In this document: one piece after another, positions 37,213 to 45,218 of the stretch
Layout of the letters: every line of letters starts with the position of its first letter
How positions within the stretch are numbered: the stretch's first letter is position 1
Source of the DNA: Kiritimatiellia bacterium
GTDB taxonomy: Bacteria; Verrucomicrobiota; Kiritimatiellia; CAIQIC01; JAGNIJ01
Direction of reading: 5' to 3'
Length of the DNA stretch: 64,000 nt
NCBI GenBank assembly: GCA_018001225.1
Contig: JAGNIJ010000018.1
Span: forward strand, 1 to 64,000
The notes under the pieces: model-generated
Told to the model about the DNA's origin: nothing
The model's database searches: none
What the model saw: only the letters and a program-made list of their open reading frames with translations
Translations under genes and position numbers: made by a program

Positions 37213-37392
37213 GGGAGCCACAGGTTGTGGAACGGCGCGAAGAGCGCGGCTATCCACCAACTTGTTCACCCGCGAGGCAAGCTCGTGGGGGTCTCGTTTC
37301 ATGCACGAATATTTCCGGGACACCGCACTCACCCCCGAGGCAAGTTCGCGGGGATCCCGTTCCGTGCACGAGAACTTCCGGGACACCGCACT
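37213..37392. repeat. Dispersed repeat copy 1, with internal 63-bp tandem
   Basis: Positions 37213-37329 align with 56206-56314. Shared blocks are CAGGTTGTG, CTTGTTCACCCGCGAG, GGCTCG/AGCTCG, TGCA(C/T)GA and TCCGGGACAC. A second shorter unit (37330-37392) repeats the 37267-37329 unit 63 bp later. A 63-bp period equals 21 codons, but no sustained frame with initiation signals is seen. Confidence 0.65.
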
Positions 37393-37656
37393 GGCGTCAT
37401 GCATGGGACCCCCATGGAAACGGGAGGCCAAGCTCTCTCCCCGCGCTTGACGGGCGGGACGACCGTGTCACGTTCCCGTGTCTTGCGCCAGTTCCCTCTC
37501 CAGGCAGGAATGGATTCCCGCGCGGCCTGTTGCGCCGCGACCAGATCGCGCACAGAACACCCCCACGCGGCTATGGGCTCCGCGCTGACATCCGCGCCGC
37601 CACCCGGCGACGTTCACGGGTCCGCAACCGCATCGACGCCTGATGCCATCTTGATA

Positions 37657-38943
37657 TTATCCGCACATGCCCGCTGGGCATCTCGCGCGCCAAGCGCGCT
37701 CGGATTCGTTCCGCCTCCTTTCCTTTTTCGCGCAGACATCGCACATACCGCACTCGTCCCGCGGATACCGCTCGCCGAAGTAAGCCAGGAGCCGGCGGCG
37801 ACGGCAGTCGCGCGATTCCGCGTAATCGATCATCTCCATGAGCTTGCGTTGGGCCATCCGGCGTTCGCTGTCCTCCCGGATTTGCCGGATGAAGTAACGG
37901 AGGGTCGGAAGATCGCCCGGATCGTAATACAACACGCACCGCGACGGTTTTCCATCCCGGCCGGCGCGGCCCGTTTCCTGGTAGTAGCGTTCGGTGTTTC
38001 TGGGAATTTCCCCGTGCAGAACATACCGTACGTCGGGCTTGTCGATGCCCATGCCAAAGGCAATGGTGGCGACCACCACGTCGACCCGGCCGCGGTCGAA
38101 GGCTTCCTGGTTTTGCTTTCGCGCTTCCGGTTCGAGTCCCGCGTGATACGGCAAGGCCCGAACGCCCCGGCCGGCCAGCTTCGCGGCCGTTCGGTCCACG
38201 TCCGCGCGCCTCATGCGATAGATAATCCCGGGCTGACCGGGCTGTGCCATGACATGCTGAAGGATCTGTTCTTCAATATCCCCCTTGGCCCGCACCTCGT
38301 AGTACAGGTTGGGCCGGTCGAACGAAGCCCGTACCCGGTAGGGCGACCGCAGGGCGAGCCGCCGGATGATATCCTCCTGGACGCGTTCGGTCGCCGTGGC
38401 GGTGAAAGCCGCTACCGGTACGCGCGGAAGCTGGGCCAGCATCCGGGGCAATTCGAGGTAGTCCGGCCTGAACTCGTGGCCCCACTCCGAGATGCAGTGC
38501 GCCTCGTCAATGGCCACGAGGCAGACCGGCACCGCGCGCAGACGATCGAGGAATCCGGGGACGGGAAATCGCTCCGGCGCGACATACAACAAGTCGAGCT
38601 GCCCGGCGGCCAGACAATCCAGCACGCTGTTCTTTTCGGAGTCAGGTTGCGAGCTGTTCAGATAGGCCGCGCGGATTCCCCGCCCGCAGGCGGCATCCAC
38701 CTGGTCCTTCATGAGGGAAATGAGCGGGCTGACGACCAGGCACACGCCGGGCAACAGGCAGGACGGCAGTTGATAGCACAGCGACTTGCCCGCGCCGGTC
38801 GGCATGACCACGAAGGCATCGCGCTTCTCGATTAGGGCCTTCACGACGCCCTCCTGATGCTCTCGAAATGCCTCGTATCCGAAAACGGACTTGAGGGCCG
38901 CGCGCGCATCCAGCGGCACACGAGTTCCTGTCAAAGCGTTCAT
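37657..38943 (-). CDS. recQ: RecQ-family ATP-dependent DNA helicase (short form)
   Basis: About 428 aa. Helicase domains are complete: Walker A MPTGAGKS, then IDEAHCISEWGHEFRPDY (DEAH), FTATAT, and FGMGIDKPDVR and QETGRAGRDG in domain 2. The RecQ zinc site (CRRRRLLAYFGE...CGMCDVC) is present, but the protein stops about 20 residues later. It therefore lacks the winged-helix and HRDC domains of E. coli RecQ (609 aa). Such short RecQs exist. The start is ambiguous: GTG at 38952 or ATG at 38943. It unwinds DNA 3'-5' in repair. Confidence 0.92.
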   Translation of the reverse strand: MNALTGTRVPLDARAALKSVFGYEAFREHQEGVVKALIEKRDAFVVMPTGAGKSLCYQLPSCLLPGVCLVVSPLISLMKDQVDAACGRGIRAAYLNSSQPDSEKNSVLDCLAAGQLDLLYVAPERFPVPGFLDRLRAVPVCLVAIDEAHCISEWGHEFRPDYLELPRMLAQLPRVPVAAFTATATERVQEDIIRRLALRSPYRVRASFDRPNLYYEVRAKGDIEEQILQHVMAQPGQPGIIYRMRRADVDRTAAKLAGRGVRALPYHAGLEPEARKQNQEAFDRGRVDVVVATIAFGMGIDKPDVRYVLHGEIPRNTERYYQETGRAGRDGKPSRCVLYYDPGDLPTLRYFIRQIREDSERRMAQRKLMEMIDYAESRDCRRRRLLAYFGERYPRDECGMCDVCAKKERRRNESERAWRARCPAGMCG

Positions 38944-39036
38944 AGCCTCCACATCCCATCCTATAGAAAGGAAGGAGGCCGGAGGTATTCCACGGAAAAA
39001 TTCACCTGCGGCAGAAGGCCGCGGGGGCTTTGCAAA

Positions 39037-39127
39037 TGGCGGAGGGGGAGGGATTCGAACCCCCGGAGCCCTTGCGGAGCTCGTCCGATTTCAAGTCGGA
39101 TGCCTTAAACCGCTCAGCCACCCCTCC
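39037..39127 (-). tRNA. tRNA-Ser (anticodon UGA)
   Basis: 91-nt class II tRNA including encoded CCA. Acceptor GGAGGGG pairs perfectly with CCCCUCC, with discriminator G. The D arm has GGCUGAGCGGUUUAAGGC, the anticodon stem CCGAC/GUCGG-type flanks CUUGAAA with anticodon UGA, a long variable arm is present, and the T loop is UUCGAAU. It decodes UCA (and wobble UCN). Confidence 0.95.
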
Positions 39128-39170
39128 CTACGGAAAAGATGATACGACGGCTGGAAACAGAACTCCAGTC

Positions 39171-40595
39171 CTACTCCATCCCGGCGCGCGATGAGGATTC
39201 GCTGGCCGGCGAAATCCGGAGGACCCGCCACGGGGCCCAGTTCAGCGGGACCTCGTTAAGATAGGTGCGGGCCCCGGTAAGGACACGGTCGGGCGATCCC
39301 AGGGCGGCCAGGGGAATCCTAAGTTGAATCACCGGCCCTGTTTTTTTTACAGAGAGGCCGCCGGGAGGCCAAAGCCTGGCTTGGTCCAGGATTTCGACGG
39401 AAAAAGCCTTGAGGCAGATATGCAGCTTGGGCATGTGCTCGAACGAACGATCCGGATGATATCCGAAAACATAGACGGATAGGCCCATCCCCTGTTCGAG
39501 CGCCCGATTGAGCCGGAGGTCCAGCTTCAACGCGTCCTCTTCCAGGCATACGGTACGGCGCTCGATGCCCACGTAACGATCTTTTTCCTCCGGGTACAGA
39601 TTCTCGGGAAGGATTTGCGCGGCGTCGCCGGTATCCAGGGGAATAGGTTCGCGTCCCACTGGCACATCCGGGAATTCGCCGTAGAGGTCATTGCGCCGGG
39701 CAAACTGTCGAAGCCGTCCGGAACTGAATCCCTCGTCGGTCTGATGCGCCTCGAGCGCTCGGTCCCGGGCGGCCGCCTGGTCATCCGCCGCCGCAACTCC
39801 GCGCCAGTTCGCCGCGCGGGCCAGGTCCGGGGGCGCGCAATGCCAGACCTCGGAGCCTTGTGCCGGCCAATCCGTGTAATGAACAAGGTACGGCAGCCGC
39901 TCCGGCGCCGGCTCAACGGCCAGGTCCCAGAGCGCCACGCGGGTGAAGAGATAGAAGGCCTGGTGATCGGGATGCTGGTCGGCCGGATGCGAAACCAGAA
40001 TCCGGGTCGGCCGGAAATCCCGGATCACGTCCTTCAGGTCGGCCAGCAGCACCTCGCCCTTGTATGGCGCCCCGGGGTGGAGCGCCTCGGCATACGGCAC
40101 TTCGCGAGTCCGGGTGAGCATGCTGCGGAACGGCATCGCCTCCGCCCAGTGCGCGCACCAGATGTTCAACGTGCCGAAGTCCGGATAACCAAGGAAGATC
40201 AGATCGTCGGCCTGGAGTCCGAGTTCGGCCGCCGCCGCCTGCGCCTCGCGCATGCGGAGAGGCCCCAGCGTGCTGACCTCGTCGGGTGGAACCGCCAGCC
40301 GAGCGCGATAAAGATCGAGCGACCACTGGCTGTGCTCGCCGCAGGTCAGGAACGCCACGCGCACGGGCACGCCGGAATCCGCCAGTTGCCGGATCGTCGC
40401 CCCGCAGCCAATCGTCTCGTCCCCGGGATGCGGGGCCAGGACCAGCACCCGCTCATCGGCCCGCCATTCCAGAATCGGGACAGGGATAGAATCGGGCTCC
40501 TCCCCAAAGCACCCCAGGGCGGCTAACCACACGAGGCCGCCGACTAACCGCCCCCTGGCTCTCCCGCGTTCTACATGAGGTCTTTGCAACGGCAA
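39171..40595 (-). CDS. Exported PIG-L/LmbE-like protein with altered active site and C-terminal beta domain
   Basis: About 474 aa from a TTG at 40595 that has GGAGGAGG 5 nt upstream; the next TTG (40589) is an alternative. The N-terminus ends in AALGC (Cys29), suggesting a lipoprotein or signal peptide. Residues ~50-300 are a PIG-L/LmbE N-deacetylase domain with APHPGDETIGCG and SHPADQHPDH. The usual HPDDE is HPGDE here: the zinc-ligand His and second Asp remain, but the first Asp (general base in MshB) is Gly. The C-terminal ~150 aa look like a CBM9-type beta domain. Last gene of the radical SAM/GT4/SUMF1 run. An A8 tract (39341-39348) lies in the coding strand. Confidence 0.8.
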   Translation of the reverse strand: MPLQRPHVERGRARGRLVGGLVWLAALGCFGEEPDSIPVPILEWRADERVLVLAPHPGDETIGCGATIRQLADSGVPVRVAFLTCGEHSQWSLDLYRARLAVPPDEVSTLGPLRMREAQAAAAELGLQADDLIFLGYPDFGTLNIWCAHWAEAMPFRSMLTRTREVPYAEALHPGAPYKGEVLLADLKDVIRDFRPTRILVSHPADQHPDHQAFYLFTRVALWDLAVEPAPERLPYLVHYTDWPAQGSEVWHCAPPDLARAANWRGVAAADDQAAARDRALEAHQTDEGFSSGRLRQFARRNDLYGEFPDVPVGREPIPLDTGDAAQILPENLYPEEKDRYVGIERRTVCLEEDALKLDLRLNRALEQGMGLSVYVFGYHPDRSFEHMPKLHICLKAFSVEILDQARLWPPGGLSVKKTGPVIQLRIPLAALGSPDRVLTGARTYLNEVPLNWAPWRVLRISPASESSSRAGME

Positions 40596-40661
40596 ACGGC
40601 CTCCTCCAATTTCTAGTATGACCGGGACGGACGACTTTTGCAATTTCAGCGTGGACCTCTT

Positions 40662-41651
40662 TCATGGCGGCGCGCCCAGGCCCACGCGGAACCCGCGCGC
40701 GAAGTTGGCTTCATGCGGTTCGGGGGCCTGGCGGACCGCGCAACGGAGGAAGGCCGGACGATCGTCAAACGCACCGCCCCGGAGCAGGCGATGGCCCGTG
40801 CCCTTCATGTAGATCCGGGCATGCGCGCCATGGTGATCGTACCCGTCGAAACACCACTCCCAGAGATTGCCCAGCATGTCCGCCAGGCCGAACCCGTTCC
40901 GCCCCCGCTCGCCGTACGCGTCCACCGGCGAGATGAATCCATATCCATCACTCCAGGGAAAAGGATTGTTCCAGCGCCACGCGGGATCGCCGGGGACCAC
41001 GGGTTCATCGCCCGCCGCGTTGAGGCGGCCCGCGCCGCCGGCCACGCTGTTGCCCCACCAGAAACGGGTGTCCCATTGCCCGCCGCGGCAGGCATACTCC
41101 CACTCCGCATCGCCCGGCAGACGATACTCGTACCCCTCCGGCAGCCGGCCGGCCGCCGCTTCGCGCGCCGTAAGCCAGTCGCAAAACGCCATGGCGTCGT
41201 TCCAACTGACGCAGGATACCGGATGGTCCGGCCGCTGCGGCAGGCCATAGGTGGGATTCCGCCAGTTCGCCCCGGAGACATTCGCCAGTGTCTTGCGCTC
41301 CCAGTCGAATCCCCACGCGTAGCCCTGCCGCTCGCCGTCCGTGACATACCCGGTGGCGGCGACAAACGACTGCCACTGCGCCACCGTGACCTCGGTCTGG
41401 CCCAGCCAGAAACCCGTCTCGAAATTCGCCAGCGATGGCCCCTCGTTGGCGAACCACTTGCGGTTCCCCTGTCCCTCCGGACCTTCGGTCCATTCCTGCT
41501 CGTAAGGCCCCGAGCCCAGCTGGCACAGGCCGGGCGGGATCCACTTCATGACGATCCCCAATCCCTGTATCTCATGATCGCGCCCGGACTCCACAGCCGC
41601 CGACGCCTGCGCGACCAGCCAAAGGCCCGCCACGATCCCGCGCGCCCTCAC
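40662..41651 (-). CDS. Exported SUMF1-fold (FGE-like) protein, catalytic cysteines absent
   Basis: 329 aa with signal peptide (VAGLWLVAQASA) and a full SUMF1/DUF323 fold: MKWIPPG start, FWLGQTEVTVAQW, VSWNDAMAFCDWL, YRLPGDAEWEYACRGG, GLADMLGNLWEWC and RGGAFDDRP...GFRVGLG. Where formylglycine-generating enzyme has two catalytic Cys after the RGGS motif, this reads RGGAFDDRPAFLRCAVR, so the pair is missing and canonical FGE activity is unlikely. The GTG start overlaps its paralogue's stop (GTGA). Probably a periplasmic binding or non-FGE enzymatic role. Confidence 0.88.
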   Translation of the reverse strand: MRARGIVAGLWLVAQASAAVESGRDHEIQGLGIVMKWIPPGLCQLGSGPYEQEWTEGPEGQGNRKWFANEGPSLANFETGFWLGQTEVTVAQWQSFVAATGYVTDGERQGYAWGFDWERKTLANVSGANWRNPTYGLPQRPDHPVSCVSWNDAMAFCDWLTAREAAAGRLPEGYEYRLPGDAEWEYACRGGQWDTRFWWGNSVAGGAGRLNAAGDEPVVPGDPAWRWNNPFPWSDGYGFISPVDAYGERGRNGFGLADMLGNLWEWCFDGYDHHGAHARIYMKGTGHRLLRGGAFDDRPAFLRCAVRQAPEPHEANFARGFRVGLGAPP

Positions 41652-42655
41652 GGCTCGACCTTTCTGCCCAGGCAGACGCGGAATCCCCGCGCCAGGTTCG
41701 GGTCATCCGGCCGGGGCGCCGACCGGACCGCGCACCGCAGGTAGCCGGGCCGATCGTCGAAGGCCCCGCCCCGCAGAACGACTCGCTCCATGCGCCCGGT
41801 ATAGATCTCGGGGTGCGCCCCGTCCGGATCGTAGCCGTCCGCGCACCACTCCCAGACATTGCCCAGCATGTCGGCCAGCCCGAAACCGTTCCGCCCGCGC
41901 CCGCCATACGCGTCCACCGGCGCGATGAATTTAAATCCGTCCAGCCAGGGATAGGACAACTCCCACGCACCATGCTCGTCCGCGTCCAGACCGGCCGCAT
42001 TCATTCGGCCTTCTCCTTCGCGCAGGCTGTCTCCCCACCAGAACGCCGCGCGTTCCCGCCCGCCCCGGCAGGCATACTCCCATTCCGCCTCGCCGGGCAG
42101 GCGGTATTCATATCCTTCCGGCAGTCGCCCGGCGGCTGCCTCGCGCGCGGTCAACCACGCGCAGAATGCAACGGCATCGTTCCACGTAACGAAGGTGACC
42201 GGATGATCCTCGCGCAGGGGAAACGGGAAGCCTGTCTCACGCCAGTTCCGGCCCGGAAGCAGGGCCATCCGGCCAGCGGCGGCGTCCCACGCCCACGCCG
42301 CGCCCTTCCGTTCGGCTTCGGTCGTGTGCCCGGTCGCGTCCACGAAGGACCGCCACTGGCCGACCGTCACCTCCGTGCGGCCGAGCCAGAACCCGTTCTT
42401 GAACTGTACCCGGCGCGGGGCGAGGCCCTCGTCAGAGAAAAAGTTTCGCGGTCCCCGGCCTTCCGGCCCCTCGGCCCACGCCCGTTCCTCGGGCGTGCTG
42501 CCGATCCAGCCGCGGCCGGGAGGTATCCACTTCAGTTCCAGCGCCAGGTCCGGAACCGACCAGGATTGACCCCGGCGCGGGCCGGACGCCTCACCGCAGC
42601 CCGCCAGAAGCAACACGCCGGGGAGAAGCCATCGCCTGTTCAAAAACCGCCGCAT
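41648..42655 (-). CDS. SUMF1-fold lipoprotein, paralogue of the next gene
   Basis: 335 aa with lipoprotein signal (LLPGVLLLAGC, Cys20) and the same SUMF1 layout: LKWIPPGRGWIGS, FWLGRTEVTVGQW, VTWNDAVAFCAWL, YRLPGEAEWEYACRGG, NVWEWC, RGGAFDDRPGYLRCAVR and GFRVCLG. It too lacks the FGE catalytic Cys pair. High similarity to its downstream neighbour implies tandem duplication, with one copy keeping a lipobox. Its 5' end overlaps the GT4 gene by 65 bp. Confidence 0.88.
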   Translation of the reverse strand: MRRFLNRRWLLPGVLLLAGCGEASGPRRGQSWSVPDLALELKWIPPGRGWIGSTPEERAWAEGPEGRGPRNFFSDEGLAPRRVQFKNGFWLGRTEVTVGQWRSFVDATGHTTEAERKGAAWAWDAAAGRMALLPGRNWRETGFPFPLREDHPVTFVTWNDAVAFCAWLTAREAAAGRLPEGYEYRLPGEAEWEYACRGGRERAAFWWGDSLREGEGRMNAAGLDADEHGAWELSYPWLDGFKFIAPVDAYGGRGRNGFGLADMLGNVWEWCADGYDPDGAHPEIYTGRMERVVLRGGAFDDRPGYLRCAVRSAPRPDDPNLARGFRVCLGRKVEP

Positions 42656-43673
42656 ACCGCTGGATCATAGCCTCCATTGAGAAAGACGACACGATTTTTT
42701 CCCGGCCCGCCGTCCTCATCGCCTCGGCGCGGGCCGGGTCGGCCAGCAGTTCCAACAGGGCATCGGCCAGCCGGTCCGGATCGCCCGGCGGCACCAGCAG
42801 CCCCGTCCGGCCGTGTTCCACGACCTCGGGGATACCGTCCACGCGGGTCGCCACCACCGGGCGCCCGCAGGCCATGGCCTCCAGGACGACATTCGGCAGG
42901 CCCTCGACGCGCGAACTCAACACGAGCGCGGCGCACTCCCGGTAGAGGGGCACGGGATCCCTCCGCGAGGCGAGCCAGTCCACGGAACCGGGCGGCAAGT
43001 CAGCGGCCGCTTCGCGCAATTTCGCGGCCAACGGCCCATCGCCCGCGACACGGAGCCGAACGTCCGGCCTCCGCTGCCGCACGATCCGGAAGGCCGCCAG
43101 CAGCGTGGCGTGATCCTTCTTCGGGACCAGCCGTGCGACGTTGAGCAGCATCGGTTCGCGCGACACCGGCCCCGGCGCGAACCGGCCGGTCTCGACGCCA
43201 TTGTGAATCACAGCCGCTCGCGACTCCGGCACGCCGAGCGACTCGACCAACTCCCGGCGCTGCGACTCGGAATTGCATACGACGCGATCGGCCCACCGCC
43301 AGAGCCGGCGCTCGTGCTGGCGCCGCGGCGCGGAGCCGTCGCGGCAGTTGCCGATAATCGTCCGGACGCCGGCCCAGCGGCCGAGGATTCTTCCCCACCG
43401 GTTGGGCACGACGGTCCACAGCACGAGCAGGTCCGGCGGATTTTGTTTGAGCGCGCGCCACAGCGCGGCGATCGCCCGCGCGAAAACGACGCGACCGTTC
43501 GCCAGCCTGACGCGCGGGACCGGCGCCGGATCGAGGTCCTCACCGGCGGCGAGGGTCCAGAGCTCCACGGCGAAGCGGCCGGCGGGCAGGCCGCGCGCCA
43601 GGGCCAGGGCCTGCGTCTGCGTGCCCCCGAATTTCAGGTCCTGGAGCAGAAATACGGTGCGGAGCGGGGCCAT
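42591..43673 (-). CDS. Glycosyltransferase family 4
   Basis: 360-aa GT-B glycosyltransferase. N-terminal GGTQTQALALARGL, middle NVARLVPKKDHATLL, and the C-terminal donor site SRVEGLPNVVLEAMACGRPVVAT with the EX7E pattern. It transfers a sugar from a nucleotide-activated donor to a lipid or glycan in the cytoplasm. It starts at most 1 nt after the radical SAM stop, and its last 65 bp overlap the next gene's signal sequence. Confidence 0.92.
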   Translation of the reverse strand: MAPLRTVFLLQDLKFGGTQTQALALARGLPAGRFAVELWTLAAGEDLDPAPVPRVRLANGRVVFARAIAALWRALKQNPPDLLVLWTVVPNRWGRILGRWAGVRTIIGNCRDGSAPRRQHERRLWRWADRVVCNSESQRRELVESLGVPESRAAVIHNGVETGRFAPGPVSREPMLLNVARLVPKKDHATLLAAFRIVRQRRPDVRLRVAGDGPLAAKLREAAADLPPGSVDWLASRRDPVPLYRECAALVLSSRVEGLPNVVLEAMACGRPVVATRVDGIPEVVEHGRTGLLVPPGDPDRLADALLELLADPARAEAMRTAGREKIVSSFSMEAMIQRYAAVFEQAMASPRRVASGGLR

Positions 43674-43674
43674 G

Positions 43675-44913
43675 TCAGTATCCCATGAGCCCGCAGCATC
43701 GGGTGCAGACGGGCATCAGGCCGTCCTTCGCGAGGCTGCGGCGGAAGGCGCGATAGCGTTCGTCGTTCCACAAATCCGTGAAGGTGCTCTCTTTCGCGTT
43801 GCCGACCACGAAGTCGTGATAGTCGCGGCACGGGGAGACGTCGCCGTTGCTGTTGACCTCGAGGGCGTGGTAGATCGACAGGCAGCGGCGGAACCCGAAA
43901 TCGCTGGCGTGGTCGGCATAATAGCGCCGCAGGTCGTCCGCCGTCTTCAGCCGGGGAATCAGCACGACCGGCGGCGCGCCGCGCCGGCGCGAGCGCCGGA
44001 GCACGGCCTGGATCTGCGCGTGCAGATCCTCCGGCCGGTCGGGCTTCCAGCCGCCGATCCAGCCCCGGTGCCGGCGCGGCGCGAACCCGAAGCGGCGCTC
44101 GAAATCCCGGTCGTGCGCCGCCGCGCGGGGCTCGTCGATCCACCACGCGAGGTAGTAGACGAACATATCCACGCGCCCGGCGAACGCCTCGTAGAGGTCC
44201 GCGAGATGGGGCGCGTTCTCGCGGGAAATGGTCGTGAGGCTGGCGATCAGCGGGAGCCCGCTCCTTCCGCGGGACCGGCGCACCGCCTCGAGCCCGGCCT
44301 CGATGGCCTTGAAGTTGTCGGTGCCGGCAGCGGAGGGCCGCAGGCGGTTGTGCAACTCGGCGTTATGCCCGTCGATGGAGACCTGGAGCAGGAACAGCGG
44401 CGCGCGGACCAGCCGCGCCGCGGCCTCGGCCACGCGCGTGCCGTTGGTCGCGATGGCCACGGGCATCCGGAGGCGGGTGGCGGAGTCCACCAGGTCCAGC
44501 ACGCCGTCGTAGAGCATCGGCTCGCCGCCCCACAGGTAGACGATCGGCCGGTGCCCGTGCTCCGCCAGGTCGCGGAACAGCTCGATGTGGCGGGCGGGCG
44601 CGACTTCCGCGGCCTTGAGTTTCTTGAGGTCCTGCCCGCGCAGGTAACCTTGTTCGCCCCACTGCCCGCAGGTGGCGCACCGCAGGTTGCAGAGATCGGT
44701 CAGGCGCAGGCTGACCTGGCGGATTTTTCCCGCCCGGCCATCCGGATGCGGAGGATAACGCCATGCGAAATAGCGCTTTTCCAGCTGGAGCGAGACCAGC
44801 CGCGCCGCGATCCAGGGCCGCCGGAGGACGGGGGCCAGCCCACGCCAGACGGCGCCGCCTCCGATGTCGCTGCTCCGGGTCCCGTCGCAGACCGCCTCGG
44901 GTGTCTCGCCCAT
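43675..44913 (-). CDS. Radical SAM/SPASM-domain protein
   Basis: 412-aa radical SAM enzyme. The [4Fe-4S] motif is CNLRCATCG (CxxxCxxC, from ~residue 75), followed by YLWGGEPML and VSIDGHNAELHNRLR. The C-terminus has Cys clusters (CLSIYHALEVNSNGDVSPCRDY; CTRCCGLMGY), a SPASM-type auxiliary cluster site. Such proteins modify peptides, sugars or cofactors. It is the first gene of a run with GT4, two SUMF1-fold proteins and a PIG-L-like protein; no precursor peptide gene is seen. Probable role: an unusual glycan or lipid modification (inference). Confidence 0.88.
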   Translation of the reverse strand: MGETPEAVCDGTRSSDIGGGAVWRGLAPVLRRPWIAARLVSLQLEKRYFAWRYPPHPDGRAGKIRQVSLRLTDLCNLRCATCGQWGEQGYLRGQDLKKLKAAEVAPARHIELFRDLAEHGHRPIVYLWGGEPMLYDGVLDLVDSATRLRMPVAIATNGTRVAEAAARLVRAPLFLLQVSIDGHNAELHNRLRPSAAGTDNFKAIEAGLEAVRRSRGRSGLPLIASLTTISRENAPHLADLYEAFAGRVDMFVYYLAWWIDEPRAAAHDRDFERRFGFAPRRHRGWIGGWKPDRPEDLHAQIQAVLRRSRRRGAPPVVLIPRLKTADDLRRYYADHASDFGFRRCLSIYHALEVNSNGDVSPCRDYHDFVVGNAKESTFTDLWNDERYRAFRRSLAKDGLMPVCTRCCGLMGY

Positions 44914-45218
44914 GGCGCGAAACTCTACAGAAACGGCCGGCCGTGTCCAGAGCGGCCATTGGAGATTCCTCGCTTCGCGCGGAATGACAACCCATCGTTT
45001 CTACGGCGGGTATCTCATCCGTAATCCCTTAATCATGCAGGGGCTGTAGGGGCGCCGCTTGCGACGCCCGCGGGCGCCGGCAAGCGGCGCCCCTACATGA
45101 GTGTGGCTTTACTCTCATCCTTCGAATTGCTTTGACCGGCCGCACCGCGCGCTTGTGTTGGCGGCGGCCTTGCGGCATCCTGTCCGCATTCAAAGGATTG
45201 GACGAACGGGGGCGGGCC
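44914..45218. other. 305-bp divergent intergenic region
   Basis: Lies between the divergent radical SAM and RND operons and should hold both promoters, though none is clear. It contains GATTCCTCGCTTCGCGCGGA (44964 on), resembling a short repeat I have seen in many unrelated genomes, and a strong hairpin at 45046-45096. No gene is supported. Confidence 0.6.
45046..45096. repeat. Perfect 16-bp inverted repeat (hairpin)
   Basis: GTAGGGGCGCCGCTTG (45046-45061) and its exact reverse complement (45081-45096) flank a 19-nt GC-rich loop. It lies between divergent genes, so it is not a simple terminator. REP-like element or regulatory cruciform. Confidence 0.75.

Larger units (their letters stand above)
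36733..37656. other. 924-bp non-coding region upstream of the sigma operon
   Basis: No convincing gene. Short open frames here are GC-driven and include peptide-like translations of the dispersed repeat. The region holds the sigma leader and promoter, a hairpin pair with CGCCCTCCA/TGGAGGGCG cores (36928-37012), a 16-mer CCTTACGCGCGGATTC (37058-37073) also found at 54923-54938, a short tandem (CCGGCTTG twice, 37155-37185), and the dispersed repeat with a 63-bp tandem (37213-37392). From 37393 to 37656 nothing recognisable is seen. Confidence 0.6.

Noticed and set aside
37099..37553. Small minus-strand proteins in the 37-kb gap
   Set aside because: Frames are translations of the dispersed repeat; no ribosome site, no conservation of an initiation codon between copies.
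36733..37656. Structured RNA (RNase P, tmRNA, 6S) in the long gap
   Set aside because: None of the conserved core sequences of these RNAs was found by eye on either strand.
40662..42655. Formylglycine-generating enzymes for sulfatases
   Set aside because: Catalytic cysteine pair missing in both, and no sulfatase gene in the window.
44964..44989. Short sequence like a common 'TTCCTCGCTTCGC-GGAATGACA' repeat
   Set aside because: Only one copy noticed here and the resemblance is from memory; not enough to call a repeat family.
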